Counted from the first letter of the stretch, positions 9,546-19,467 are shown. The stretch is DNA of 64,000 nt from Desulfovibrio sp. TomC (GCF_000801335.2 NZ_JSEH01000011.1:62001-126000); one strand, 5' to 3'. The notes: a model not told the origin generated them from the sequence alone. A program made the numbers and translations.

Positions 9546-10529
9546 CTACTTGATCCAGGGCAGCACTTCTTCCGCGAAATAGGTGATGATCATGTCCGCG
9601 CCGGCCCGTTTGATGCCGAGCAGGGCTTCCAGGACCGCCAGCTTGGGGTCGAGCCAGCCGTTGGCAATGGCGGCTTTGAGCATGGCGTACTCCCCGCTCA
9701 CCTGATAGGCGGCGATGGGGGTGTCGAAGTTGTCGCGCAGGAGGCGCAGGATATCGAGATAGGGCATGGCCGGCTTGACCATGAGGATGTCGGCTCCCTC
9801 GGCCAGATCGGCCGCAGCCTCGCGCAGGGCTTCGCGGGAATTGGCCGGGTCCATCTGGTAGCCGCGCCGGTCGCCAAAGGCCGGGGCGCTCTCGGCCGCC
9901 TCGCGAAACGGCCCGTAAAAGGCCGAGGCGTATTTGACGGCATAGGACATGACCGGGATATGGGCAAAGCCGGCCTCGTCCAGGGCGGCGCGAATGGCCC
10001 CGACCCGGCCGTCCATCATGTCCGACGGGGCCACGATGTCGGCTCCGGCCCGGACATGGCTGACCGCCGTCTTGGCCAGCAAATCGAGCGTCGGGTCGTT
10101 TAAGACCTCGCCGTGCCCGTCGAGCACGCCGCAATGGCCGTGGCTGGTGTATTCGCACAGGCACACGTCGGTCACCACCAGGAGCTCGGGATAGGTTTCC
10201 TTCAGGCGCATGACGGCCCGCTGCACAATGCCGTCATCGGCGTAGGCCCCGGTGCCCATGGGATCTTTCTTCTCGGGCAACCCGAAAACAATGGCCGAAC
10301 GCAGCCCCAAATCCATGGCCCGCCCCACCCTGGCAACCAGCCGCTCCACGGAAAACTGGGACTGGCCGGGCATGGAACCGATCGGCTTTTCAAATCCGGC
10401 GTCCGGGGTGTCGACCACGAAATAGCCCTGGATAAGATCGGCCGGCCGCAGTTCGGTTTCCCGGACCATCTCGCGCAGGGGAGCCGTGCGCCGCAGTCTG
10501 CGGCCACGGTGGAAGTCACCGATAAACAC
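9546..10529 (-). CDS. hemB: Porphobilinogen synthase (delta-aminolevulinate dehydratase)
   Basis: 327 residues, the normal size. HemB condenses two 5-aminolevulinate molecules to porphobilinogen, feeding siroheme, heme and cobamide synthesis. The Schiff-base lysines are K199 (MSYAVKYAS) and K252 (LMVKPAMPY). A zinc-site triad is present as C123, C125 and C133 ([14 protein letters not shown]), so this is a zinc-type enzyme. Translation starts at GTG 10529, with GAGG seven bases upstream. It follows the HDOD gene by 27 bases and precedes ahbD, so the three are probably co-transcribed. Confidence 0.97.
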   Translation of the reverse strand: MFIGDFHRGRRLRRTAPLREMVRETELRPADLIQGYFVVDTPDAGFEKPIGSMPGQSQFSVERLVARVGRAMDLGLRSAIVFGLPEKKDPMGTGAYADDGIVQRAVMRLKETYPELLVVTDVCLCEYTSHGHCGVLDGHGEVLNDPTLDLLAKTAVSHVRAGADIVAPSDMMDGRVGAIRAALDEAGFAHIPVMSYAVKYASAFYGPFREAAESAPAFGDRRGYQMDPANSREALREAAADLAEGADILMVKPAMPYLDILRLLRDNFDTPIAAYQVSGEYAMLKAAIANGWLDPKLAVLEALLGIKRAGADMIITYFAEEVLPWIK

Positions 10530-10556
10530 GATACGACCTCGTTGTTGGGAGTTGTC

Positions 10557-11807
10557 TCAGCTTTTGCGAACAGGGAAAAAGGCGCTGACAATCTCGTCGA
10601 CCTGGCCAAAGCCTTCTTCGGCCAGCTCGCCCAGACGTTCGGGGGCCAGTCCCAACCGTTCCCAGGCCACGACGTCGAGGATGGGCACCGTGGCCGAAGC
10701 CGGCGGCGCCAGCCCCATGGCCACGGCCATGACGTCGGCCACATGGAGGATGGCCGGTTCCAGGCTGCCCTTGCACCCGGCCGGCTTATGGTGGCAGGCC
10801 ACGCAGGACACCAGGGCGTCGGGAAATTTCCAGGCCCGAAGGAGCAGCCCGCCAACAAGGGGATGGGCAAAGCCCATGACTTCCTCTTCGGCGGCGTACA
10901 GGGGCAACCCGTTGGCCTTGGCGTAGTAAATGGCCTCCACGGCGGCGTGGGGCATCTTTTTAAACAGCACGAGCCGTCCGATGTCGTGGAGAATGCCGGC
11001 CACAAACAGCCGCTCCGCCCCGCCCTGGCCGGTCGCCGCGCCAAGGAGGCGGGCATAGACGCCGACCGCCACGGAATGTTCCCAGAACGTGCGCATGTTG
11101 ATCAGTTCCGGGGGGATGTCCTTGAAGGCATTGATGGCCGAGATACCGAGCACCAGGGTGGAAATTTCCTGGCCGCCGATGACCATGACGGCCCGGGAAA
11201 TGGAGTCGATGCGATGGGGCAGACCGTAAAACGGGCTGTTGACGAGCTTTAAGAGCTTGGCCGACAGGCTTGTGTCCTTGCTGATGACGTCGGCCACCTG
11301 GGAGGGCGAACTGACCGGCGAATCGAGCACCTGGCGGATCTTGAAATAAATATCGGGGAAGGAGGCGAGCTTGACCTCGCTGGCCACCAGATCCTTGACG
11401 CTGCCTTCCTCGCGGAAAAACAGGTCGGAGGAGGATTCGGCCTGGGGACTGGGGAAAAAATCCGGCGGCAACGGCATGCCCCGGGCCAGCTCCCGGGCCT
11501 GATGCAGCGCAGCGGCCTCAAACAGGACGGCTATGGCCGGAAATTCGGTGTCATTGGCCGCAAAACGCCGGGCAACAGCCCCGGCCGCCGCTTCAATGAA
11601 AGCCGGATCGAGGCTGGCGGCATCGCCTTGAGCGTCGGCCGCACCATCGCCCACGTCGGCCCGGGTGACCCCGCGTCGACGAAGACTTGCGATATGGCTT
11701 TCAGTAAGGACAATGCCCTTGGGCAGAAGCATGGAACCATCCGGCCCCTTGAGGTCGGCGGCCAGCTTCATGCCGGATTCCAGGGCGTCCACGGGCAACC
11801 AGGCCAC
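10557..11807 (-). CDS. HDOD domain signalling protein
   Basis: 416 residues. The C-terminal two thirds form an HDOD domain (about 130-330), recognised by ASFPDIYFKIRQVL, KDTSLSAKLLKLVNSPFYG and the HD-like LFVAGILHDIGRLVL with CHHKP later. HDOD proteins are non-GYP relatives of HD phosphohydrolases, usually regulatory in c-di-GMP, motility or stress networks. The N-terminal 120 residues begin like DUF3391-type HD partners (WLPVDALESGMKLAADL). Start is GTG 11807 with AAGGGGGAAA upstream. Being first in a transcript with hemB and ahbD is unexpected, and a role in tetrapyrrole control is only conjecture. Confidence 0.88.
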   Translation of the reverse strand: MAWLPVDALESGMKLAADLKGPDGSMLLPKGIVLTESHIASLRRRGVTRADVGDGAADAQGDAASLDPAFIEAAAGAVARRFAANDTEFPAIAVLFEAAALHQARELARGMPLPPDFFPSPQAESSSDLFFREEGSVKDLVASEVKLASFPDIYFKIRQVLDSPVSSPSQVADVISKDTSLSAKLLKLVNSPFYGLPHRIDSISRAVMVIGGQEISTLVLGISAINAFKDIPPELINMRTFWEHSVAVGVYARLLGAATGQGGAERLFVAGILHDIGRLVLFKKMPHAAVEAIYYAKANGLPLYAAEEEVMGFAHPLVGGLLLRAWKFPDALVSCVACHHKPAGCKGSLEPAILHVADVMAVAMGLAPPASATVPILDVVAWERLGLAPERLGELAEEGFGQVDEIVSAFFPVRKS

Positions 11808-11979
11808 GGCTTTCCCCCTTCGCGGTCGCCGCTGCCAGATGGGCGACCAGACGTACCTTAAGATAGTATTCCTTTTTGCGGGGCACGGTCAACCGCCGAA
11901 GACGCTTTACAGCGCAGCTCCCAGGGCGTATCAAGCCGCCGGGAAAATAAACGCCCGCACGGGCCCCGGGGGAAAGACG

Positions 11980-12207
11980 ATGGACGTTATGGCTGTTGTT
12001 TCGGACAAGGAAATCGAATCCACGCCTGTTACTGTTGGCGAAACCCTCTCTGCCGAGGATCGCCTCGCCGTTGCCATGGAGGCGCTTGGCGCCATCGTGG
12101 CCGAAAACGACCTGACCTGCATGCGCGCCCTGTTCCGGATGCGCCGCCGGGCCGAAGTGGCCCTGGCCCGCATCGAGGCCGCCGCCGGCCACGACATCCG
12201 CCACTAA
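11980..12207 (+). CDS. Small hypothetical protein, 75 residues
   Basis: A short acidic protein with an ATG at 11980 and GGGGGAAA just upstream. The longer open frame from 11665 overlaps the start of the HDOD gene and is rejected. Predicted mostly helical: EDRLAVAMEALGAIVAEND, then RALFRMRRRAEVALARIEA. No family recognised. It is divergent from the HDOD gene and convergent with the GDSL gene, with 18 bases between stop codons. Function unknown; a regulator or adaptor would fit the size, but nothing shows it. Confidence 0.6.
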   Translation: MDVMAVVSDKEIESTPVTVGETLSAEDRLAVAMEALGAIVAENDLTCMRALFRMRRRAEVALARIEAAAGHDIRH

Positions 12208-12225
12208 GCCCATCCCGTCCGGATC

Positions 12226-13734
12226 TCAGGGGTCGGCAAACAGCACCGCCGGTCCCTGATGAAACACCTGGGCGTTTTCGCCTGTCACCCGCACCATGAT
12301 CCGCCGGTCGGCCCCCTCGGGCAAGGCCAGCCGATACCATTCCCCAACCGGCGACCAGATGCCGTCATCCGTGCCCTTTCGCAGGGCAAAGACTTCCGTT
12401 CGCCCGCCGTCCGGGGCCACGCTCTCCACGGCCACGACATCCCCGGGTCCCTGGATGCGCGGATAGATCCGAAGGCTCCTGGCTGTCGGCGGGACCGGCA
12501 GCACGATTTCCCCTGCCCCGCCCCCCTCGGCCACGCTGAAGCTGCTCCAGCCCTCGGCATCGGCCGGGCTGTCCTTGAGATTGGTCACGGCAACGGCCCT
12601 GACCGCGCCCTCGGTCGTCTTGGGCCGGCCGGAACCATCGGCCGGCCGCCAGGCGAGGCACTCGGGACAGACCGCCTCCAGCCGGGCGTCGTCCAGGACC
12701 GGTGCCCCGGCCAGGGCGGCCGCCGCCGGTTCACGGGCGGCCAGGGCCAGATACACCTGCCGGGCCAGCAGGAAATAGCCGTAGCGGGTGAGATGCAGGC
12801 TGTCCGACCAGACCCGGCGGACGGACGCAGGCGAGGCCAGGGCGGCGTCGAAAACCGGCTGGACATCAAGCCTGGCGGCCCCGGTCGCCTCGGCCACGGA
12901 CGCAGCCGCCGCCGGCAGCGCCGTGCGGCCAAAGGCCAGGAGTCGGGCCTGTTCGGCATTGGGACCGCCCGTGCCGGCCTCCGGGGCTTCCAGGCGCAGG
13001 GGATCGGACACCAGGAGCACGGCCGCGCCTTGCTTTTCGGCCAGGGACACGGCCTGGGCCAGATTGTCCCGGTAGCCGATAAGCGCCCACTTGGCCTCCA
13101 GGTCGTGCATCCCGGGCACTCGGGAGGCGGCCAGCCGGTCCTCCCCGGCTGCCAGCCGGCCCAGATCGCGCCGCCAGCCGGCCAGCCGGCCCAGCCGCGC
13201 CCGCTCCAGGGTGGCCAGGGGCACGGACCGGGCCGCGTCGAGGTCGTTTAACCCGTCCATGATGACGTAGACATCCGGGGCAAGCGCCCCCAGTTCGGCC
13301 ACGCGCAAAGGGGTGTGCAGCGAGTGGTAGCCAAACACCCCGGCGTTTAGGACCTCAACCCGACGCACGCCGCCGGTGGTGCGGTCGAACATGGCCTGGA
13401 GCAGGGCCGGATAGGCGTAGCGGTCGGTCTCCACCCCCGCCCCCAGGGTGGTCGAACCGCCCAGGCAGGCCACCCGCACGGTCCCGGGCCGCTTTGGCCC
13501 GATCTCCTCGCCGACCAGCCCGGCCGCGTTGTGACGAAAGCCGTACAGGGACACACTTGGCCTGAGGCGAAAGCCAAGGACAGGATCGAACGTGGCGGCC
13601 GGATCGTTGCGAAAGGCGTGGTGGTCAAGCCAGACCAGACGCGCCGCCGGGTCCGGCCCGGAAAAGGCAAACCAGGCCCAGGCCGCAACCGCCGCCAATA
13701 CCGCCGCCCCCGCCCATCGCCCTCGCCTGCCCAT
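12226..13734 (-). CDS. Membrane-anchored SGNH/GDSL-type hydrolase
   Basis: 502 residues. A single N-terminal hydrophobic segment (about 8-24) suggests a signal anchor. The SGNH blocks are visible: block I LGGSTTLGAG with the nucleophile S94, a second block NAGVFGYHS, DGLNDLD, and the C-terminal catalytic Asp-x-x-His in SDSLHL near residue 310. The last 180 residues look like a separate beta-rich domain with a Cys pair (CPECL). Such proteins often de-acylate surface sugars, but the substrate is not evident. Start ATG 13734 has GGGAGG seven bases upstream. The frame opens at 13788, but that start lies inside the ahbC terminator. Confidence 0.8.
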   Translation of the reverse strand: MGRRGRWAGAAVLAAVAAWAWFAFSGPDPAARLVWLDHHAFRNDPAATFDPVLGFRLRPSVSLYGFRHNAAGLVGEEIGPKRPGTVRVACLGGSTTLGAGVETDRYAYPALLQAMFDRTTGGVRRVEVLNAGVFGYHSLHTPLRVAELGALAPDVYVIMDGLNDLDAARSVPLATLERARLGRLAGWRRDLGRLAAGEDRLAASRVPGMHDLEAKWALIGYRDNLAQAVSLAEKQGAAVLLVSDPLRLEAPEAGTGGPNAEQARLLAFGRTALPAAAASVAEATGAARLDVQPVFDAALASPASVRRVWSDSLHLTRYGYFLLARQVYLALAAREPAAAALAGAPVLDDARLEAVCPECLAWRPADGSGRPKTTEGAVRAVAVTNLKDSPADAEGWSSFSVAEGGGAGEIVLPVPPTARSLRIYPRIQGPGDVVAVESVAPDGGRTEVFALRKGTDDGIWSPVGEWYRLALPEGADRRIMVRVTGENAQVFHQGPAVLFADP

Positions 13735-13767
13735 GCCCGCGCCTCCCGGCGCGGCCCGCGCGCCAAT

Positions 13768-13801
13768 AAAAAAGGCCGAAAGAGACATCCCTCGGCCTTT
13801 T
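13768..13801 (-). terminator. Intrinsic terminator of ahbC
   Basis: A stem AAAGGCCGA / TCGGCCTTT with a 12-base loop, followed on the minus strand by a T-rich tail (TTTATT). It lies 20 bases past the ahbC stop and just upstream of the GDSL gene start, separating the two. Confidence 0.85.
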
Positions 13802-13821
13802 GCTGTTTCCGCAATCCCGGC

Positions 13822-15009
13822 CTATTCGTCAGGCCGGATTTCGTCGTCGGTCAGATAACAAGCCGGATCGGGCGCCCAGACGTCGTCGTAGACCGCCTCG
13901 GCCCGCGCCCGGAAGTTGCCGCCGCAAATCGACAGGTAGCGGCAGGTGGCGCAGCGTCCCTTCACGTGGCGCTTCTTGTCCTTGAGCTTGGCCAGAAGTT
14001 CGATGGCCGGGTCGTCCCAGATCTGGGAAAACGGCCGCTCGCGGACATTGCCGAACACGTGGTGCCGCCAGAACTGGTCGGGATGGACCTTGCCGTCCCA
14101 GGAGATGCAGCCGATGCCCCGGCCGGAGTTGTTGCCCTCGTTAAAGGACAAAAGCTCCAGCACGTCGGCCGCCCGGGTCGGGTCCTCGCGCAGCAGGCGG
14201 TTGTACACGTGGGGGCCGTCGGCATGGTTGTCGACGGTCAGGACTTCCTTGGGCAGGCCGGCGTCGTGCAAGGCCCGGGTGTGGTCCATGATGAGGTCGA
14301 CCACGGCCCGGGTGCCGGCGTGGTCCAGGTCCTCACTGATGAGTTCCGAACCGCGGCCGGAATAGACCAGATGGTAAAAACAGATGCGCGGCACTTCGCG
14401 TTCGCGCAACAGTTCAAACAGCAGGGGGACTTCCGAGACGTTGCGCTTGTTAATGGTAAAGCGCAGGCCGACTTTGAGGCCCTCGTTCTGGCAGTTCTCA
14501 ATGCCTTGCAGGGCCTTTTGATAGGACCCGGGCACGCCGCGAAAGAGGTCGTGGACCGCTTCGCCGCCGTCCAGGGAGATGCCGACGTAGGACAGGCCCA
14601 CGGACTTGAGCTCCCGGGCCTTTTCGCGGGTGATAAGCGTGCCGTTGGTGGAAATGACCGCCCGCATCCCCTTGGACACGGCATGGGAGGCCAGTTCGGT
14701 CAGGTCCTTGCGCACCAGCGGCTCGCCGCCGGAAAAAAGCATCACCGGCGCGCCATAGGCGGCCAGATCGTCGATCATGGCCTTGGCCTCGACCGTGCCG
14801 ATGTCGTCCTTGCCTTCGGGGTCCACGGCCTTGGCGTAGCAATGCACGCACTTGAGATTGCACCGCCGGGTCATGTTCCAGACCACGACAGGCTTTTTAT
14901 CCTTGGAAAATTGCAGCAGATGCGACGGAAGTTTGCCGGAGTGGCGACCGTAGCGCAGGGCGTCGGAAGCCTCCACCCCGCCGCAGTAAAGCTTGGATAT
15001 ACCGATCAT
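13822..15009 (-). CDS. ahbC: Radical SAM 12,18-didecarboxysiroheme deacetylase AhbC
   Basis: 395 residues. The radical SAM motif is CNLKCVHC near residue 50, followed by FSGGEPLVRKDL. The C-terminal region has cysteines in GCISWDG, CATCRYLSICGGN and PACYL for auxiliary clusters. IGCISWDGKVHPDQFWRHH and the N-terminal MIGISKLYCGGVEASDALRYG are what I associate with AhbC, which removes the acetate side chains of 12,18-didecarboxysiroheme to give Fe-coproporphyrin III, the AhbD substrate. ATG 15009 has AAAGGACC upstream. It follows glgP by 112 bases and has its own terminator. Confidence 0.9.
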   Translation of the reverse strand: MIGISKLYCGGVEASDALRYGRHSGKLPSHLLQFSKDKKPVVVWNMTRRCNLKCVHCYAKAVDPEGKDDIGTVEAKAMIDDLAAYGAPVMLFSGGEPLVRKDLTELASHAVSKGMRAVISTNGTLITREKARELKSVGLSYVGISLDGGEAVHDLFRGVPGSYQKALQGIENCQNEGLKVGLRFTINKRNVSEVPLLFELLREREVPRICFYHLVYSGRGSELISEDLDHAGTRAVVDLIMDHTRALHDAGLPKEVLTVDNHADGPHVYNRLLREDPTRAADVLELLSFNEGNNSGRGIGCISWDGKVHPDQFWRHHVFGNVRERPFSQIWDDPAIELLAKLKDKKRHVKGRCATCRYLSICGGNFRARAEAVYDDVWAPDPACYLTDDEIRPDE

Positions 15010-15121
15010 TTAAGGTCCTTTGTTCGATGGGTGGGATGGCCCTATAATACATTTTGCGGGCAGGCGGTAGGGGCCGGCAGGGAGAAAAAACCGGCCGGCC
15101 CCGGGTGCGGCGACGGGAGAA

Positions 15122-17605
15122 TCAGGCCTTTGGTGCGCTCGTCTTGGGCGGCGTGGGCTTTATCCCCCAGATGTCCTTGGCGTATTCGCGGATGGTGCGG
15201 TCTGAGGAGAAATAGCCCATGCGGGCGGTGTTGAGCACGGCCTTTCGCATCCAGAGGTCGGGGCGGGCATATTCCATGCCGATACGCTCCTGGGCCTCAA
15301 TGTAGGACATGAAATCGGCCAGATGGAGATAGCGCTCGTTTTTGGCCAAGAGCTTTTCGAAAATCCAGTGGAACACGGCCGGTTCGTCGGGACTGAAGCG
15401 GCCGGCCGAGATGGCGTCGAGGACCCGGCGGATTTCCGGGTGCTTGCGGTAGTATTCCCAGGGATCATAGCTGCCCTCGGCCAAGTGGCGCTCCACTTCC
15501 GGGGTGGTGAGGCCAAAGAGATAGAAATTCTCCTCGCCGACCGCCTCGCGGATTTCGATGTTGGCTCCGTCAAGCGTGCCGATGGTCAAAGCGCCGTTTA
15601 AGGAAAACTTCATGTTGCCCGTGCCCGAGGCCTCGGTGCCGGCGGTCGATATCTGCTCGCTCACATCCGCGGCCGGAATGAGCTTTTCCGCCAGGGAGAC
15701 GCGGTAGTCGGCGGCAAAGACCACCTTGATGTATTCGCTGGCCCGCTTGTCGGCATTGATGACCCGGGACAGGCGGCAGATGAGGTGGATGATCTCCTTG
15801 GCCTCGAAATAGCCGGGCGCGGCCTTGCCGGCGAACACGTAGACGCGCGGGGCCGGCGGAATATAGCCGTCCTCGGTGATGCGCAGATAGTCGTGGATGA
15901 CGTGCATGGCGTTTAACAGCTGGCGCTTGTATTCGTGGATGCGCTTGGCCTGCATGTCGAAGAGGGCATCCGGGGAGAGCACGACGCCGGTGGTTTTGGC
16001 CAGAAATGCCGCCAGATGAGCCTTGCGCTCACGCTTGACCGCGGCAAAACTCTCCCGGAAGGCGGCGTCCTCGGCCAGGGGTTCGAGCCTTTGCAGTTGG
16101 TCGAGGTCGGTGATCCAGGCCTCGCCAATGGCTTCGGTGATGAGCCCGGCCAAGCCGGGATTGGCTTTGTACAGCCAACGCCTGGGGGTCACGCCGTTGG
16201 TCTTGTTGTTGAATTTCCCCGGCCACAGGGCGGCATAGTCCGGGAAGAGCACCTTTTTGACCAGCTCGGAATGGAGCTTGGACACGCCGTTGACCGAGTG
16301 CGACCCAACCACGGCCAGATGGGCCATGCGCACCTGTTTGCCGCCGTTTTCCTCAATAAGCGACAGGCGCTGGATCTTGCCCACGTCCACCGGGCCGGAC
16401 AAGCGCACGGAATCGAGAAAGCGCCGGTTGATCTCGTAGATGATCTGCAAATGGCGCGGCACCACCTTTTCCATCAGCTCCACCGGCCACATTTCCAGGG
16501 CTTCAGGCATGAGCGTGTGGTTGGTGAAGGCCAGGGTGCTGGTGGTGATGTTCCAGGCCCGGTCCCAGGGCACGCGGCGCTCGTCCACCAAAAGGCGCAT
16601 GAGCTCGGCCACGGTCAGGGCCGGATGGGTGTCGTTGAGCTGGATGGCGGCATGTTCCGGCAGTTCTTCGATGTTCCTGTTCTGCTTGAGAAAGCGGCGG
16701 GTAATGTCGCGGATGGAACAAAAGACCAGAAAATATTCCTGCACGAGGCGCAGCTCGCGGCCAAACGAGATGGATTCGCTGGGATAGAGAATCTTGGAAA
16801 TCAGTTCGGAATAGACCTTCTGGTGAATGGCCTTTATGTAGTCGCCCTGGTCGAAGATCTCCATGTTGAAGCTGTCCGTGGACTGGGCGGCAAACAGTCG
16901 CAGATAATTCACCGTCTTGAAACCGTAGCCCACGATCGGGATGTCATAGGGCACGCCGACCAGATCCTGCCAGTCCACCCACAAGGGCAGATAGCTGCCG
17001 TCCGGGGCCTGATGGTTCTCCACCCGGCCGTAGATGGGCACGATGACCGACTGGTCGCGCCGCTCAAGCTGCAGCGGCATACCTTCGGCCATCCAGTAAT
17101 CAGGACGCTCCACCTGCCGGTCGTTTTCAATGGACTGCTTGAACAGCCCGTATTCATAATGGATGCCGTAGCCGCAGCCCGGCATGTCCAGGGTGGCCAG
17201 GGAATCCAGGAAACAGGCGGCCAGCCGGCCAAGGCCGCCGTTGCCAAGGGCCGGGTCGCGCTCAAACTCCCGGATCTCTTCCAGATTGTAGCCCCAACTG
17301 GAGAGCAGCTCACCCATTTCGCCCTGGAGCTTCATATTAAAGATGTTGTTCCCCAGGCAGCGGCCGAGCAGATACTCGATGGAAAGGTAATACATGCGCT
17401 TGGCCCGGGCTTGGCGATAGCGGTCCCGGGTTTCAAGCAGTTTGTCCACGAGACGGTCACGCAGGGTCAGGGACAGGGCCGTGGCCACATCGCGGTTGCC
17501 GGCTTCGCTACAATGCTTGCCCAGGGAATGGGTGACGTGCTCGCGGATGGAGCAGGACAAATCTGCGGCTTCGAGACCGTGTAAGGGACAACTGTCGACA
17601 GGCAT
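15122..17605 (-). CDS. glgP: Glycogen/maltodextrin phosphorylase
   Basis: 827 residues, normal for bacterial alpha-glucan phosphorylases, which release glucose-1-phosphate from glycogen. Family landmarks are YYLSIEYLLGR near residue 72, DPALGNGGLGRLAACFLDS, and the PLP-lysine region EASGTGNMKFSLNGA near residue 665. ATG 17605 has AGGAGG six bases upstream. Neighbours on the same strand are a GT87-like gene upstream and ahbC downstream. No other glycogen gene is seen. Eukaryotic-type regulatory sites cannot be judged from the sequence. Confidence 0.97.
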   Translation of the reverse strand: MPVDSCPLHGLEAADLSCSIREHVTHSLGKHCSEAGNRDVATALSLTLRDRLVDKLLETRDRYRQARAKRMYYLSIEYLLGRCLGNNIFNMKLQGEMGELLSSWGYNLEEIREFERDPALGNGGLGRLAACFLDSLATLDMPGCGYGIHYEYGLFKQSIENDRQVERPDYWMAEGMPLQLERRDQSVIVPIYGRVENHQAPDGSYLPLWVDWQDLVGVPYDIPIVGYGFKTVNYLRLFAAQSTDSFNMEIFDQGDYIKAIHQKVYSELISKILYPSESISFGRELRLVQEYFLVFCSIRDITRRFLKQNRNIEELPEHAAIQLNDTHPALTVAELMRLLVDERRVPWDRAWNITTSTLAFTNHTLMPEALEMWPVELMEKVVPRHLQIIYEINRRFLDSVRLSGPVDVGKIQRLSLIEENGGKQVRMAHLAVVGSHSVNGVSKLHSELVKKVLFPDYAALWPGKFNNKTNGVTPRRWLYKANPGLAGLITEAIGEAWITDLDQLQRLEPLAEDAAFRESFAAVKRERKAHLAAFLAKTTGVVLSPDALFDMQAKRIHEYKRQLLNAMHVIHDYLRITEDGYIPPAPRVYVFAGKAAPGYFEAKEIIHLICRLSRVINADKRASEYIKVVFAADYRVSLAEKLIPAADVSEQISTAGTEASGTGNMKFSLNGALTIGTLDGANIEIREAVGEENFYLFGLTTPEVERHLAEGSYDPWEYYRKHPEIRRVLDAISAGRFSPDEPAVFHWIFEKLLAKNERYLHLADFMSYIEAQERIGMEYARPDLWMRKAVLNTARMGYFSSDRTIREYAKDIWGIKPTPPKTSAPKA

Positions 17606-17709
17606 GGCTTCCTCCTGGAAACGAGGCGGGAGACTAAGCCCGGCATAGCAAGAAATGGGACCCGTTGTCCAACCAGGGGCCTGCCGTCACAACATCGCGA
17701 CACCCAAAA

Positions 17710-18993
17710 TCAATCCGCCTTCTGTGCATTTTCCAGCAGGGCGGCAGGCTCCTTCGCAGCAGCGGCCAATGCGGCACGGGCAAGAAACACCAGGCAGCAA
17801 AATACCGCCACGGCCAGCAGGAACAGCGGACTGAAGCCAAGCAGCCCGGCCAGGGGTTGGATGAAACCCGCCGCCCAAAACGTCGCAAGAAGCAGGTCCC
17901 TTCGCGGGAGGTCGCCGTGGGCCAGAGCCGGAAAAGCCAGCCAAAGCAGGCCTGCGTCATAATAATAGGCGTGGGGCGCAATCAGGATGGTCCCGGCCGC
18001 AGCCAGCCCGACAAACGGCAAGGCCATCGCCGTCTCCTTGGCGCACCCGCCGTTGCCTGCGCCGGCCCTGGCCCAACGCAGCCAGAGCAGGGCAACGACA
18101 ACGGCTGCGGCCAGGGCCAGGGCATAACCGATCCAGGCGATGGGCAAATGCGTCTTGAGTGCAAGATTTCGAAAAACGCCGAGACAGGAAATGGCCTTCT
18201 CGCTTTCCATCGCCATGGACGTGCCGATAACCCACCGGGCATAGCCCAACCATTGTTGCGGCCACCCCGGGCCGAAGAGCAGCGTATTGGCCGCGCAAGT
18301 GATCCCAGCCGTGCCCAGGCCCCCGAGCAGGACGCGCCATCTGCCCCCCAACGCAGAGACGCCAAGGAGCGTCAGCCCGAACTGGGGCTTGTACAGCAAA
18401 AGCCCGAGAGCCACGCCGGCAAGCCAGTCCCGGCCGCGCATCCCGGACGTGGCGGCCACCGTGACCAGCAGGATGGTCAGCGGCGTGTTCTGCCCTCCAA
18501 GCAGGGCTCTGAAGACCGGATAAAAAAAGACCATGGCCGCAAACAGGGCCAGGACATGGCGCGACGCCGGCGGCGACACCCGACACAGGAGCGAGGCGGC
18601 CAGCAGGAGACACGCGGCCGAAAAGGCGGTCTGCAGGGCAAAGGCCGCCCGGTACGGCGCTTTGGCCAGCAGTGCGTACAACAGCGCCATCTGCGGCGGG
18701 TAGGCAAAAGGAACAAATCCGCTGTCTTCCCCAGGTTTCAGGGCAGGGATCAGGTCACGCTGGGCGTCGCGCTGGGTTTTTTCGTCATAGAGGTGCGACA
18801 GCTGGCCGCTGGCCACAATCCTGCCTGCCCCGTAAAATTCAGGGAAGTCGCCGCCAAGACGGCCGGTGGCGATCCGTGCCCCTTCGCCGGTGCAAAACAG
18901 AAACACCAACGCCACGGCCAAGGCGGCCAACAGCAGCCGGGGATACCAAGTGAGGCGCCATGGCGTAAGCAACGCCCCGATGCTTGAAGCCAC
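17710..18993 (-). CDS. GT87-like (DUF2029) membrane glycosyltransferase
   Basis: 427 residues with about ten hydrophobic segments. The first periplasmic loop has GGDFPEFYGAGRIVASGQLSHLYD, the pattern of the GT87/DUF2029 mannosyltransferase family (an acidic residue after TM1, then Y/F-x-AG). Later FAYPPQMALLYALLAK and YKPQFGLTLLG also fit. These enzymes use polyprenyl-linked sugars outside the membrane. The frame opens at 19164, but a GTG at 18993 has AAGGAG seven bases upstream and begins right before TM1, so it is chosen. It ends 104 bases before glgP. Confidence 0.75.
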   Translation of the reverse strand: MASSIGALLTPWRLTWYPRLLLAALAVALVFLFCTGEGARIATGRLGGDFPEFYGAGRIVASGQLSHLYDEKTQRDAQRDLIPALKPGEDSGFVPFAYPPQMALLYALLAKAPYRAAFALQTAFSAACLLLAASLLCRVSPPASRHVLALFAAMVFFYPVFRALLGGQNTPLTILLVTVAATSGMRGRDWLAGVALGLLLYKPQFGLTLLGVSALGGRWRVLLGGLGTAGITCAANTLLFGPGWPQQWLGYARWVIGTSMAMESEKAISCLGVFRNLALKTHLPIAWIGYALALAAAVVVALLWLRWARAGAGNGGCAKETAMALPFVGLAAAGTILIAPHAYYYDAGLLWLAFPALAHGDLPRRDLLLATFWAAGFIQPLAGLLGFSPLFLLAVAVFCCLVFLARAALAAAAKEPAALLENAQKAD

Positions 18994-19248
18994 GTCGCGT
19001 CTCCTTCCGGCAAGCACACCCGGGGCAGACCGGGAAAACAAGGCCGGACAAGCTGCCCGGATGCCGGGCCACCGCCGGAACCGACTACGGCAGCCGCCCC
19101 TTGGCCTGACCAGGGGCACGGTAGCGAATGTCCCCCAGCAGCACAACCTGCCCCTGCCTCCCAAAATACCGCAGTGAAGCTAAACTCCGACGGTGCGACG
19201 GCCGATAGGGTACGGTACACAGGGACTCTTTATCCCTCAGGAGGCCAC

Positions 19249-19446
19249 ATGGACGGTATTGGCGGCAGCACTGCCGGGGTCGCAGCCCCGGCCATGCAAC
19301 AGCAGACGATGGGCGCGCAGGTTGTGACGGAAACCATCAACAAGATGAACACCGAGCCCAACGGCCAGATGAACGCTGACCACGATTTCCAGACCAAAGT
19401 CCTCGCCGGCATGGGCAAGGGCACCCAGATCGACGTCGGCGTCTAA
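19249..19446 (+). CDS. Small protein, possible YjfB-like motility family
   Basis: 65 residues, Met/Gln-rich (APAMQQQTMGAQVVTETI), ending GKGTQIDVGV. The ATG at 19249 has AGGAGG five bases upstream; the earlier in-frame ATG at 19174 has none. The layout of a short helix rich in Gln/Met and a C-terminal Ile-Asp-Val end resembles the YjfB 'putative motility protein' family, but this is weak. It has its own terminator, so it is an independent transcript. Confidence 0.6.
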   Translation: MDGIGGSTAGVAAPAMQQQTMGAQVVTETINKMNTEPNGQMNADHDFQTKVLAGMGKGTQIDVGV

Positions 19447-19467
19447 TCCCCCACCGGGAATAGTTCA

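Noticed and set aside
15020-15060. TATAAT-like sequence before ahbC as a promoter
   Set aside because: It reads TATAAT only on the plus strand; on the ahbC strand no matching -35 at proper spacing was found.
15070-15102. GGGGCCGGC / GCCGGCCCC inverted repeat between glgP and ahbC as a terminator
   Set aside because: The T-run lies in the loop rather than after the stem, so it is not a convincing intrinsic terminator.
15935-17584. 549-residue plus-strand frame opposite glgP
   Set aside because: Codon-position shadow of a conserved gene; composition rich in Gly/His/Gln without a recognisable fold.
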